A stretch of 25,266 bases of DNA from positions 1-25,266 of the forward strand of contig DKPJ01000002.1 in the NCBI GenBank assembly GCA_002480085.1, read 5' to 3'. This DNA comes from Enterobacteriaceae bacterium UBA7338. Lineage in GTDB: Bacteria; Pseudomonadota; Gammaproteobacteria; Enterobacterales; Enterobacteriaceae. Shown here in pieces: positions 1 to 11,032 of this stretch. How positions within the stretch are numbered: position 1 is the stretch's first letter; the number at the start of each line of letters is the position of its first letter. The notes beneath the pieces were generated by a model that worked only from the letters and a program-made list of their open reading frames with translations, had not been told where the DNA came from and ran no database searches. The position numbers and the translations under genes are program-made.

Positions 1-21
1 ATCCGGAAGGATGGCCTTTTT
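1..21 (+). terminator. Right half of an rrn T2-like terminator (cut by window edge)
   Basis: The window opens with ATCC-GGAA-GGATGGCC followed by five T's. The sequence is consistent with a GGCCATCC/GGATGGCC stem with a GGAA loop whose left arm is cut off by the window edge. This closely resembles the T2 terminator of E. coli rRNA operons, and in E. coli rrnE lies upstream of metA. That an rRNA operon ends just before this window is inference; only the terminator half is visible. Confidence 0.45.
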
Positions 22-39
22 GTGTTGCGGCAGACCGGC

Positions 40-69
40 GCCCGGTGGCGCTGTGCTTACCGGGCCTAC
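40..69. repeat. REP element upstream of metA
   Basis: An imperfect palindrome with GCCCGGT and ACCGGGC arms around a GGCGCTGTGCTT centre, followed by CTAC, matches the usual enteric REP unit. It is nearly identical to the unit after aceA (4326-4355). It lies between the rrn-like terminator and the metA promoter. Confidence 0.85.
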
Positions 70-135
70 AAATAATTCCTCCCCGCAACACCTCCTTCTT
101 TCCACGTGAAACTTTCTCACCTGGCACATGCAGGC

Positions 136-164
136 TCGACATTTTGTTCATTCCTGGTTATTGT
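136..164 (+). promoter_or_regulatory. Probable metA sigma-70 promoter
   Basis: A TCGACA -35 box (136-141) and a TATTGT -10 box (159-164) are separated by 17 bases. The -10 box directly abuts the MetJ boxes that start at 166, so a bound repressor would cover the transcription start. Assigned by eye. Confidence 0.45.
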
Positions 165-165
165 C

Positions 166-197
166 AGCTATCTGGATGTCTAAACGTTTAAACGTAT
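166..197 (+). promoter_or_regulatory. Four tandem MetJ boxes (metA operator)
   Basis: Four contiguous 8-bp units, AGCTATCT, GGATGTCT, AAACGTTT and AAACGTAT, each resemble the MetJ consensus AGACGTCT. MetJ with S-adenosylmethionine binds such arrays cooperatively as dimers per box. The array ends 19 bases before the metA start codon and would repress metA when methionine is plentiful. Confidence 0.85.
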
Positions 198-216
198 GCT
201 GTGAGGTAATAAGGTT

Positions 217-1146
217 ATGCCGATTCGGGTGCAGGACGAGCTGCCAGCCGTCAATTTCTTACGAGATGAAAACGTCTTTGTTATGACGACATCGCGTGCG
301 ACAGGTCAGGAGATTCGCCCTCTTAAGGTGCTTATCCTCAACCTGATGCCCAAGAAAATCGAAACGGAAAACCAGTTCCTGCGATTGCTCTCTAACTCAC
401 CCCTGCAGGTGGATATCCGCCTGCTGCGTATCGACGCGCGTGAATCACGCAATACGCCTGCTGAGCATCTGAATAACTTCTACTGTAACTTCGATGAGAT
501 CAGCGAAGAGAACTTTGATGGCCTGATCGTCACCGGTGCACCGCTGGGGCTGGTCGAATTTAACGACGTCGCCTACTGGCCGCAGATCAAGCAGGTGCTG
601 GAGTGGGCTAAAGACCATGTCACCTCAACGTTGTTTGTCTGTTGGGCCGTACAGGCCGCCCTCAATATCCTCTACGGTATCCCTAAACAGACCCGCAAAG
701 ACAAACTCTCTGGCGTATATGAACACAATATTACTCAGCAGCATGCGCTGTTAACCCGGGGCTTCGACGACTCGTTCCTTGCGCCGCACTCGCGCTATGC
801 CGACTTCCCCTCGGCGCTGATCCGTGACTATACCGATCTCGACATTCTTGCTGAAACGAGTGAAGGCGATGCCTATCTGTTTGCCAGCAAAGACAAACGC
901 ATCGCCTTTGTTACCGGTCACCCTGAATATGACGCCAACACCCTGGCAGGGGAGTACTTCCGCGACGTGGAGGCCGGTCTCGATCCGGTTGTTCCCTACA
1001 ACTACTTCCCGAAAGACGATCCGCAGAACACGCCACGCGCTACCTGGCGCAGCCACGGTAACCTGCTGTTTACTAACTGGCTCAACTACTATGTCTACCA
1101 GATCACACCGTTCGATCTGCGTCATATGAATCCCACGCTGGATTAA
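217..1146 (+). CDS. metA: Homoserine O-succinyltransferase
   Basis: MetA transfers succinyl from succinyl-CoA to homoserine, the first committed step of methionine synthesis in the cytoplasm. The 309-residue product has the length of the E. coli enzyme and reads like it throughout. The nucleophile is Cys142 (in FVCWAVQAALN), and the His235 and Glu237 pair lies in VTGHPEYD, as in the glutamine-amidotransferase-like fold of the family. The ATG at 217 is preceded by GAGGT at 203-207. MetJ boxes lie immediately upstream and a strong terminator follows at 1162, so the gene is monocistronic. The family is known to be heat-labile and tightly controlled; nothing in this copy looks damaged. Confidence 0.98.
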   Translation: MPIRVQDELPAVNFLRDENVFVMTTSRATGQEIRPLKVLILNLMPKKIETENQFLRLLSNSPLQVDIRLLRIDARESRNTPAEHLNNFYCNFDEISEENFDGLIVTGAPLGLVEFNDVAYWPQIKQVLEWAKDHVTSTLFVCWAVQAALNILYGIPKQTRKDKLSGVYEHNITQQHALLTRGFDDSFLAPHSRYADFPSALIRDYTDLDILAETSEGDAYLFASKDKRIAFVTGHPEYDANTLAGEYFRDVEAGLDPVVPYNYFPKDDPQNTPRATWRSHGNLLFTNWLNYYVYQITPFDLRHMNPTLD

Positions 1147-1161
1147 GCGTTTCAGCCAGCT

Positions 1162-1187
1162 AAAAAGCACCTTCGGGTGCTTTTTTT
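1162..1187 (+). terminator. Rho-independent terminator of metA
   Basis: The stem AAAAAGCACC/GGTGCTTTTT with a TTCG tetraloop is followed by further T's. It begins 15 bases after the metA stop codon. Confidence 0.9.
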
Positions 1188-1267
1188 ATTTCTGAAAATC
1201 ACTTCACAGCTGCAATGAACTTTAATTCTCTGTTTATCAGCACATTGCATGATTTTTAAATTGAAAA

Positions 1268-1307
1268 TGGAAATTGTTTTTGATTTTGGTTTTTTATTGA
1301 GTAGGCT
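1268..1307 (+). promoter_or_regulatory. aceBAK promoter with IclR box
   Basis: TGGAAATTGTTTTTG at 1268-1282 matches the first half of the IclR palindrome TGGAAATNATTTCCA well and the second half poorly. It overlaps a likely -35 box, TTGATT (1280-1285), with a -10-like TAGGCT at 1302-1307 (16-base spacing). The same arrangement, with repressor over the -35 region, is known for E. coli aceBAK. The rest of the 1188-1387 region is AT-rich leader with no gene I can support. Confidence 0.65.
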
Positions 1308-1387
1308 TAACGGAGCTGAACGAAAACTGAACACGATCTTTTGTTCGCGATGGGAATGTATTCGGATCAACGACGAGGAGCCAGCTT

Positions 1388-2989
1388 ATGGCACAACAGG
1401 CAATGACTACCGATAGACTGACCTTTACCCAGCCGTATGGTGAGCAGGAGCAACAGATTCTGACTCCGGAGGCTACCGCATTTCTCACCGATCTGGTGAC
1501 CCGCTTTACGCCAGCACGCAATAAGCTGCTTGCCGCCCGCATCCAGCAGCAGCAAGCGATCGATAGCGGCACGCTGCCGAATTTCATTTCGGAAACGGCT
1601 TCCATAAGGGATGGAGACTGGAAAATCCGTGGCATTCCAGCTGACCTACAGGATCGCCGGGTGGAGATCACCGGGCCGGTCGAACGCAAGATGGTAATCA
1701 ATGCCCTCAATGCCAACGTCAAAGTCTTCATGGCGGATTTTGAAGACTCGCTGGCGCCCAACTGGCAGAAGGTGATCGATGGACAGATTAACCTGCGCGA
1801 TGCGGTTAACGGCACCATCAGCTATACCAACGAAGCCGGAAAGATCTATCAGCTCAAGCCCGATCCGGCGGTACTGATCTGTCGGGTTCGCGGTCTACAC
1901 CTGCCGGAAAAGCATGTCACCTGGCGTGATGAGGCGATCCCCGGCAGCCTGTTTGATTTTGCCCTCTACTTCTTCCACAACCATAAAAACCTGCTGGCAA
2001 AGGGTAGCGGTCCCTACTTCTACCTGCCCAAAACTCAGGCCTGGCAGGAGGCAGCCTGGTGGAGCGAAGTCTTTAGCTATACGGAAGATCGCTTCAACCT
2101 GCCGCGCGGCACAATCAAGGCCACCCTGCTGATTGAAACGCTGCCAGCGGTCTTCCAGATGGATGAGATCCTCCATGCCCTGAAGGATCATATCGTGGGC
2201 CTCAACTGCGGCCGCTGGGACTACATCTTTAGCTACATTAAGACCTTAAAAAATTACCCCGATCGCGTGCTGCCCGATCGTCAGGCGGTCACCATGGATA
2301 AGCCTTTCCTGAACGCCTATTCCCGTCTGCTAATTAAGACCTGCCACCGGCGCGGTGCGTTTGCCATGGGCGGCATGGCGGCATTTATCCCAAGTAAAGA
2401 GAGCGAGCGTAATAGCTGGGTGCTGAATAAGGTGCGGGCGGATAAAGAGCTGGAGGCGAAAAACGGCCATGACGGCACCTGGATTGCCCATCCAGGACTG
2501 GGCGATACGGTAATGGCGATCTTTGATACCGCGCTTGGCGATAATAAAAACCAGCTCTTTGTCACCCGGGAAGAGGATGCGCCGATTACCGCAGAAGAGC
2601 TGCTTGCGCCCTGCGATGGGGAACGCACGGAGGAGGGGATGCGCGCCAATATCCGCGTTGCGGTGCAGTACATCGAAGCATGGATCTCCGGCAACGGCTG
2701 CGTGCCAATCTATGGCCTGATGGAGGACGCCGCAACGGCGGAGATCTCCCGTACCTCTATCTGGCAGTGGATCCATCACCAAAAGACGCTCAGCAACGGC
2801 ATGCCGGTGACCAAAGCGCTGTTTCGTCAGATGCTCGGTGAGGAGATGCAGGTGATCCAGCAGGAGCTTGGCGAGCACCGGTTCAGCCACGGTCGCTTTG
2901 CCGACGCCGCCCGCCTGATGGAGCAGATCACCACCTCTGACGAGCTGATCGACTTCCTGACCCTGCCGGGTTACCGCCTCTTAGCCTAA
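1388..2989 (+). CDS. aceB: Malate synthase A
   Basis: AceB condenses glyoxylate with acetyl-CoA to give malate, the second step of the glyoxylate bypass, allowing growth on acetate and fatty acids. The 533-residue length equals that of E. coli malate synthase A and is shorter than the G isoform. The family signature is visible at residues 266-281 (KDHIVGLNCGRWDYIF), and GLMEDAATAEISR near the C-terminus belongs to the catalytic region. The ATG at 1388 follows GAGGAG (1375-1380). It is the first gene of aceBAK; aceA starts 21 bases after its stop. Expression is expected to be set by IclR at the promoter upstream. Confidence 0.98.
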   Translation: MAQQAMTTDRLTFTQPYGEQEQQILTPEATAFLTDLVTRFTPARNKLLAARIQQQQAIDSGTLPNFISETASIRDGDWKIRGIPADLQDRRVEITGPVERKMVINALNANVKVFMADFEDSLAPNWQKVIDGQINLRDAVNGTISYTNEAGKIYQLKPDPAVLICRVRGLHLPEKHVTWRDEAIPGSLFDFALYFFHNHKNLLAKGSGPYFYLPKTQAWQEAAWWSEVFSYTEDRFNLPRGTIKATLLIETLPAVFQMDEILHALKDHIVGLNCGRWDYIFSYIKTLKNYPDRVLPDRQAVTMDKPFLNAYSRLLIKTCHRRGAFAMGGMAAFIPSKESERNSWVLNKVRADKELEAKNGHDGTWIAHPGLGDTVMAIFDTALGDNKNQLFVTREEDAPITAEELLAPCDGERTEEGMRANIRVAVQYIEAWISGNGCVPIYGLMEDAATAEISRTSIWQWIHHQKTLSNGMPVTKALFRQMLGEEMQVIQQELGEHRFSHGRFADAARLMEQITTSDELIDFLTLPGYRLLA

Positions 2990-3010
2990 TAAAAACAGTG
3001 GAGCACAGCC

Positions 3011-4315
3011 ATGAAAACTCGTACCCAACAAACAGAAGCGTTACAGCAAGAGTGGCAAGCCGCGCGCTGGGAGGGCATTACCCGCCCGTACAGCGCGGAA
3101 GAGGTGGTAAAACTGCGCGGCTCGGTGAATCCGGAGTGCACCCTGGCACAGCTTGGCGCAGCGAAAATGTGGCGGCTGCTGCATGGCGAATCTAAAAAAG
3201 GTTACATCAATAGCCTCGGGGCGCTGACCGGCGGGCAGGCATTGCAGCAGGCGAAGGCGGGGATTGAGGCTATCTATCTCTCCGGCTGGCAGGTGGCGGC
3301 GGATGCCAACCTGGCCTCCAGCATGTATCCGGATCAGTCCCTCTACCCGGCCAATTCAGTGCCGGCGGTGGTGGATCGGATCAACAATACCTTTCGGCGG
3401 GCGGATCAGATCCAGTGGTCGGCGGGGATCGATCCACAAGATCCGCGCTACGTGGACTACTTTCTGCCGATCGTCGCCGACGCCGAAGCGGGCTTTGGCG
3501 GCGTGCTGAACGCCTTTGAGCTGATGAAGTCGATGATTGCAGCGGGTGCGGCGGCGGTACACTTTGAGGATCAGCTGGCCTCGGTGAAGAAGTGCGGTCA
3601 TATGGGCGGCAAGGTGCTGGTGCCCACGCAGGAGGCTATCCAGAAGCTGGTAGCGGCGCGGCTGGCGGCAGACGTAATGGGCGTACCAACGCTGCTGATC
3701 GCCCGTACCGACGCCGACGCGGCGGACCTGATCACCTCTGACTGCGATGAGTACGACCGCGAGTTTATTACCGGCGAGCGCACCAGCGAAGGGTTCTACC
3801 GCACCCGCGCCGGGATAGAGCAGGCCATCAGCCGCGGTCTGGCCTACGCCCCCTATGCTGACCTGGTCTGGTGTGAAACCTCGACGCCGGATCTGGAGCA
3901 GGCCCGGCGCTTTGCCGATGCCATCCATGCCCAGTTCCCCGGTAAGCTGCTGGCCTATAACTGCTCGCCGTCGTTCAACTGGCAGAAGAACCTGGACGAC
4001 GATACCATCGCCAGCTTCCAGCAGCAGCTCGCGGAGATGGGCTACAAGTATCAGTTCATTACCCTGGCGGGCATCCACAGCATGTGGTTCAACATGTTCG
4101 ACCTCGCTCATGCCTACGCACAGGGAGAGGGGATGAAGCACTACGTTGAGAAGGTCCAGCAGCCGGAGTTTGCTGCGGCGAAGGAGGGCTACACCTTTGT
4201 CTCTCACCAGCAGGAGGTGGGTACCGGCTATTTCGACAGGGTGACGACGATTATCCAGGGCGGCGCATCATCGGTGACCGCGCTGACCGGATCGACGGAA
4301 GAGCAGCAGTTCTGA
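3011..4315 (+). CDS. aceA: Isocitrate lyase
   Basis: AceA cleaves isocitrate to glyoxylate and succinate and so opens the glyoxylate bypass. The product has 434 residues, the same as E. coli. The catalytic loop KKCGHMGGK is present with the active-site Cys at residue 195. The fold is a TIM barrel with the usual family motifs (for example DADAEAGFGG near residue 157). The start at 3011 follows AGTGGAG at 2997-3003, and the short gap from aceB indicates co-transcription. A REP unit starts 10 bases after the stop and separates aceA from aceK. Confidence 0.98.
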   Translation: MKTRTQQTEALQQEWQAARWEGITRPYSAEEVVKLRGSVNPECTLAQLGAAKMWRLLHGESKKGYINSLGALTGGQALQQAKAGIEAIYLSGWQVAADANLASSMYPDQSLYPANSVPAVVDRINNTFRRADQIQWSAGIDPQDPRYVDYFLPIVADAEAGFGGVLNAFELMKSMIAAGAAAVHFEDQLASVKKCGHMGGKVLVPTQEAIQKLVAARLAADVMGVPTLLIARTDADAADLITSDCDEYDREFITGERTSEGFYRTRAGIEQAISRGLAYAPYADLVWCETSTPDLEQARRFADAIHAQFPGKLLAYNCSPSFNWQKNLDDDTIASFQQQLAEMGYKYQFITLAGIHSMWFNMFDLAHAYAQGEGMKHYVEKVQQPEFAAAKEGYTFVSHQQEVGTGYFDRVTTIIQGGASSVTALTGSTEEQQF

Positions 4316-4325
4316 TAACGGAAAC

Positions 4326-4355
4326 GCCCGGTAGCGCTGCGCTTACCGGGCCTAC
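4326..4355. repeat. REP element between aceA and aceK
   Basis: A single REP unit (GCCCGGTAGCG...TACCGGGCCTAC) fills most of the 64-base gap between aceA and aceK. In E. coli this intercistronic gap also carries REP sequence, and aceK is made in far lower amounts than aceA. A similar role here, through mRNA 3' end protection or reduced downstream expression, is inferred. Confidence 0.9.
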
Positions 4356-4379
4356 GCACGGATCCGATGAGGGGAACGT

Positions 4380-6152
4380 ATGACGCGTGGCCGGGAGCTG
4401 TTAATTGCCCAAACCATCCTGCAGGGTTTTGACGCCCAGTACGGACGCTTTCTGGAGATTACCGCCGGCGCGCAGCAGCGCTTTGAGCAGGCGGACTGGC
4501 ACGCCGTCCAGCAGGCGATGAAGAGTCGCATCCACCTCTACGATCACCACGTTGGGCTGGTGGTCGAGCAGCTGCGCTGTATAACCGAGGGACGACGCCT
4601 CGACGCAGACTATTTGCTGCGGGTAAAGGCGCATTATACCCAGCTACTACCGGACTATCCGCGTTTCGAAATTGCCGAGAGCTTTTTCAATTCGGTCTAC
4701 TGCCAGCTGTTCGATCATCGCGCTTTGACCCCTGAGCGGCTATTTATTTTTAGCTCCCAGCCCGAGCGCCGCTTTCGTACCATTCCGCGTCCGCTGGCAA
4801 AGGATTTTTATCCCACCGGCGGATGGGAGGCGCTGCTGAACAAGCTGCTCGCCGATCTCCCCCTGCGCCTGCCGTGGCAGGATCGCGCTCGCGACGTGGG
4901 CTATATCCTCATGCAGCTGACAGAGAGCGTTGGCGACGCGGCGCTGGCGCATGCGCATTTGCAGGTGGCAAACGAGCTTTTCTACCGCAATAAAGCCGCC
5001 TGGCTGGTGGGCAAGCTTATCCTGTCCGACAGCACGGTTCCCTTTTTGCTGCCGATCCACCGCAGCGATGAGGGCGAGCTTTTTGTCGATGCCTGCCTGA
5101 CCACGCACGACGAGGCGAGCATCGTCTTCGGCTTCGCCCGCTCCTACTTTATGGTTTACGCTCCGCTGCCCGCCGCAACGGTGGAGTGGCTGCGGGAGAT
5201 CCTGCCGGGCAAAACCACGGCTGAGCTTTACATGGCGATTGGCTGCCAGAAGCATGCTAAAACCGAGAGCTATCGGGAGTACCTGCACTACATCGCCAGC
5301 AGCGACGAGCAGTTTATTGAAGCGCCGGGCATTCGCGGCATGGTGATGCTGGTCTTTACGCTGCCGGGTTTCGATCGGGTCTTCAAGGTCATCAAGGATC
5401 GCTTTGCCCCGCAGAAGGAGATGAGCGCCGCTCACGTACGCGCCTGTTACCAGCTGGTAAAAGAGCACGATCGCGTCGGGCGAATGGCCGATACCCAGGA
5501 GTTTGAAAACTTTGTGCTGGAGAAGCGGCAGATTGCGCCTGCGCTGATGACCTTGTTGATGACGGAGGCGGCGGGAAAAATTACCGACCTGGGCGACAGC
5601 ATTTCCATCAGCCATCTCTATATCGAACGGCGCATGGTGCCGCTCAATATCTGGCTGGAGCAGGTTGACGGCCAGCCGCTGCGGGATGCCATCGAAGAGT
5701 ATGGCAACGCCATCCGCCAGCTGGCCGCCGCGAATATCTTCCCCGGCGACATGCTGTTTAAAAACTTTGGCGTGACGCGCCACGGGCGGGTGGTGTTCTA
5801 CGACTACGATGAGATCTGCTACATGACCGAGGTGAACTTCCGCGACGTTCCCGCGCCGCGCTACCCCGAGGATGAGCTAAGCGCCGAGCCGTGGTACAGC
5901 GTGTCGCCAGGAGATGTCTTTCCCGAGGAGTTTCGCCACTGGCTCTGCGCCGACCCTCGAATCGGGCCGCTTTTTGAGGAGATGCACGCGGATCTGTTCC
6001 GCGCCAGCTACTGGCGCTCGCTGCAAACGCGCATCAAAGAGGGCCACGTGGAGGATGTCTACGCCTATCGCCGGCGGCAGCGTTTCAGCGTGCGGTTTAA
6101 CGGCGTAACGCCTGGCGGCGCTGTGCTTGCCGGACCTACAGGGCCTTTGTAG
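4380..6152 (+). CDS. aceK: Isocitrate dehydrogenase kinase/phosphatase
   Basis: AceK reversibly phosphorylates isocitrate dehydrogenase, throttling the TCA cycle so that isocitrate enters the glyoxylate bypass. The ATP-binding segment APGIRGM starts at residue 315, with the lysine of FKVIKDRF nearby and Asp371 in GRMAD, the positions known for E. coli AceK. The start at 4380 follows TGAGGGG (4368-4374). The protein is 590 residues, against 578 in E. coli. The last 13 residues (PGGAVLAGPTGPL) are translated from a REP element, and the stop codon lies inside the BIME. The conserved body ends at about RFSVRF, so the tail is probably not catalytic. It is convergent with iclR. Confidence 0.97.
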   Translation: MTRGRELLIAQTILQGFDAQYGRFLEITAGAQQRFEQADWHAVQQAMKSRIHLYDHHVGLVVEQLRCITEGRRLDADYLLRVKAHYTQLLPDYPRFEIAESFFNSVYCQLFDHRALTPERLFIFSSQPERRFRTIPRPLAKDFYPTGGWEALLNKLLADLPLRLPWQDRARDVGYILMQLTESVGDAALAHAHLQVANELFYRNKAAWLVGKLILSDSTVPFLLPIHRSDEGELFVDACLTTHDEASIVFGFARSYFMVYAPLPAATVEWLREILPGKTTAELYMAIGCQKHAKTESYREYLHYIASSDEQFIEAPGIRGMVMLVFTLPGFDRVFKVIKDRFAPQKEMSAAHVRACYQLVKEHDRVGRMADTQEFENFVLEKRQIAPALMTLLMTEAAGKITDLGDSISISHLYIERRMVPLNIWLEQVDGQPLRDAIEEYGNAIRQLAAANIFPGDMLFKNFGVTRHGRVVFYDYDEICYMTEVNFRDVPAPRYPEDELSAEPWYSVSPGDVFPEEFRHWLCADPRIGPLFEEMHADLFRASYWRSLQTRIKEGHVEDVYAYRRRQRFSVRFNGVTPGGAVLAGPTGPL

Positions 6153-6181
6153 GCCGGGTAAGGCATAGCCGCCACCCGGCG
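6110..6181. repeat. BIME (two inverted REP units) overlapping the end of aceK
   Basis: Two REP units in opposite orientation, GCCTGGCGGCGCTGTGC... and ...GCATAGCCGCCACCCGGCG, face each other around a short CCTACA/TGTAGG stem. The left unit is read as the last aceK codons, and the aceK stop TAG sits in the right arm of the central stem. The right end comes within 7 bases of the iclR stop codon, so the BIME fills the whole convergent junction. Confidence 0.9.
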
Positions 6182-6187
6182 TTTACC

Positions 6188-7024
6188 TTATCGCATTCCG
6201 CCATAGGCCAGCGTCACCTCTTTTGCCGCCTTGATCGCTAACGCCCCCAGCTCGGTGACGCGATCGTCGGTAATACGTGAAATGGGTCCAGAGATAGAGA
6301 TGGCCGCAAAAGGCTGGCGATGCTCATCATAGATACACGCCGCCACGCAGCGCAGGCCCAGGGCGTGCTCCTCATCGTCAAAGGAGTAGCCGCGCTTGCG
6401 GGTCAGGGCCAGATCCTCTTTCAGATGCAGGGGCGAGACCAGCGTAGCGTGGGTATAGGTATGCAGCCCCTGGCGATGCAGCAGGCCGGTAACCTGATCC
6501 TCATCCAGCTGCGCAAGGAAGGCTTTTCCCGCCCCGGAGGCGTGCATCGGTAGCTTGCCGCCGATAGGGGCCGACATACGCATTAGCTGGGTACACTGCA
6601 CCTGGTCAATAATGATCGCCTGGTGATCGCTCTGGTCGAGCACCGCCAGGTTCACCGTCTCGCCAGAGTCCTCCATCAGCCTGCGCAGAATGGGGTGCAC
6701 AATGGCCAGCAGGTTGCGGCTCTGCAGGAAGCTAGCACCAATAACAAACGCATGCGCGCCTATCGCCCAGTGGCCCAGCTCGCCAACCTGACGGACAAAG
6801 CCCTGCTGCTGCATGGTTGTCAGCAGACGGTGGGTGGTAGAGTTGGGCAGGCCAGCCTGCTGGGCTAGCTCGGTCAGCGCCACGCTACCGGAAGATTCGG
6901 CGATCCACTCCAGCAGTTTCAGGCCACGCGTCAGGGACTGCACCTGTCCGGTCGCGGGTGGGGTGGTCGCGGCAGCGGTAGTACGGGGTTTTTTACCGCG
7001 TTTTGCGGGTACGGAAGCCACCAT
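6188..7024 (-). CDS. iclR: Glyoxylate-bypass repressor IclR
   Basis: IclR represses aceBAK and its own gene; glyoxylate and pyruvate are the known effectors in E. coli. The 278-residue product has a basic N-terminal tail (AKRGKKPRT), a winged-helix HTH at roughly residues 30-95 (VALTELAQQAGLPNSTTHRL as the HTH core), and a GAF-like effector domain ending GYSFDDEEHALGLRCVA...AISISGPISR. E. coli IclR is about 4 residues shorter, the difference lying in the Thr/Ala/Pro linker. The start at 7024 is preceded on the minus strand by AAGGAG, 6 bases away. It converges on aceK; arpA, found between them in E. coli, is absent. Confidence 0.97.
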   Translation of the reverse strand: MVASVPAKRGKKPRTTAAATTPPATGQVQSLTRGLKLLEWIAESSGSVALTELAQQAGLPNSTTHRLLTTMQQQGFVRQVGELGHWAIGAHAFVIGASFLQSRNLLAIVHPILRRLMEDSGETVNLAVLDQSDHQAIIIDQVQCTQLMRMSAPIGGKLPMHASGAGKAFLAQLDEDQVTGLLHRQGLHTYTHATLVSPLHLKEDLALTRKRGYSFDDEEHALGLRCVAACIYDEHRQPFAAISISGPISRITDDRVTELGALAIKAAKEVTLAYGGMR

Positions 7025-7046
7025 GGCCGACTCCTTTTCTGTATCG

Positions 7047-7076
7047 TGGAAATCATTTTCGTTTTATCTGATTATA
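7047..7076 (-). promoter_or_regulatory. iclR promoter and IclR autoregulatory box
   Basis: TGGAAATCATTTTCG at 7047-7061 (plus-strand reading) matches the IclR palindrome TGGAAATNATTTCCA at 12 of the 14 defined positions. A perfect minus-strand TATAAT -10 box lies at 7071-7076, so the IclR box falls across the start of transcription. I see no good -35 box. This fits the known autorepression of iclR. Confidence 0.7.
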
Positions 7077-7106
7077 ATGCAACCTGCGTCCAGACTGATC
7101 GGATGA

Positions 7107-7126
7107 GTTCAGGTGAACATCTCTCA
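7107..7126 (+). promoter_or_regulatory. Probable MetR binding site upstream of metH
   Basis: TGAACATCTCTCA at 7114-7126 matches the MetR consensus TGAANNNNNTTCA with one mismatch. It overlaps a perfect inverted repeat, GTTCA-GG-TGAAC (7107-7118). MetR with homocysteine is the known activator of metH in enterics. The site is about 95 bases upstream of the metH start. Confidence 0.6.
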
Positions 7127-7200
7127 TGTTTCGCGCTGCTCTCTTTTCCACCTGCTGGCTTTATGCCAGTATGTCCTGCTGGCCTTTCTGGCCTGGTTGA
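7126..7200 (+). CDS. Possible 24-codon leader ORF upstream of metH
   Basis: An ATG at 7126 opens 24 codons ending in TGA at 7198-7200, 18 bases before the metH GTG. The peptide would be MFRAALFSTCWLYASMSCWP followed by FWPG: short, hydrophobic, with four Trp and two Cys. AGGTGA at 7111-7116 is a plausible ribosome binding site 9 bases upstream. Against it, the transcription start of metH is unknown and may lie downstream of that site, and any ATG in a random leader can open an ORF of this length. I do not recognise the peptide. Confidence 0.25.
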   Translation: MFRAALFSTCWLYASMSCWPFWPG

Positions 7201-7218
7201 GCGTTGTCGGGAGCACGT

Positions 7219-10902
<3,684 letters not shown>

Positions 10903-10919
10903 TAATAAGATTTAGAAAC

Positions 10920-10945
10920 AAAAAAAGCGCTTTCGCGCTTTTTTT
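10920..10945 (+). terminator. Rho-independent terminator of metH
   Basis: The hairpin AAAAAGCGC-TTTC-GCGCTTTTT is flanked by A's on the left and continues into a run of seven T's. It begins 17 bases after the metH stop. It is nearly symmetric in sequence and could also act on the minus strand, but no minus-strand gene reads into it. Confidence 0.9.
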
Positions 10946-11032
10946 GTGGTCAAACATCCTACTTGATTCAGACACCGGACCTCTCTTTACGTGTATGTTA
11001 TGCCAAGTGATTCTCAACAGGGAAGCAGACAC

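Noticed and set aside
1216..1260. 14-codon ORF in the metA-aceB gap
   Set aside because: No ribosome binding site and it lies upstream of the aceB promoter.
4740..5783. 347-codon open frame antisense to aceK
   Set aside because: Reverse-frame shadow of aceK; no recognisable domain or ribosome binding site.
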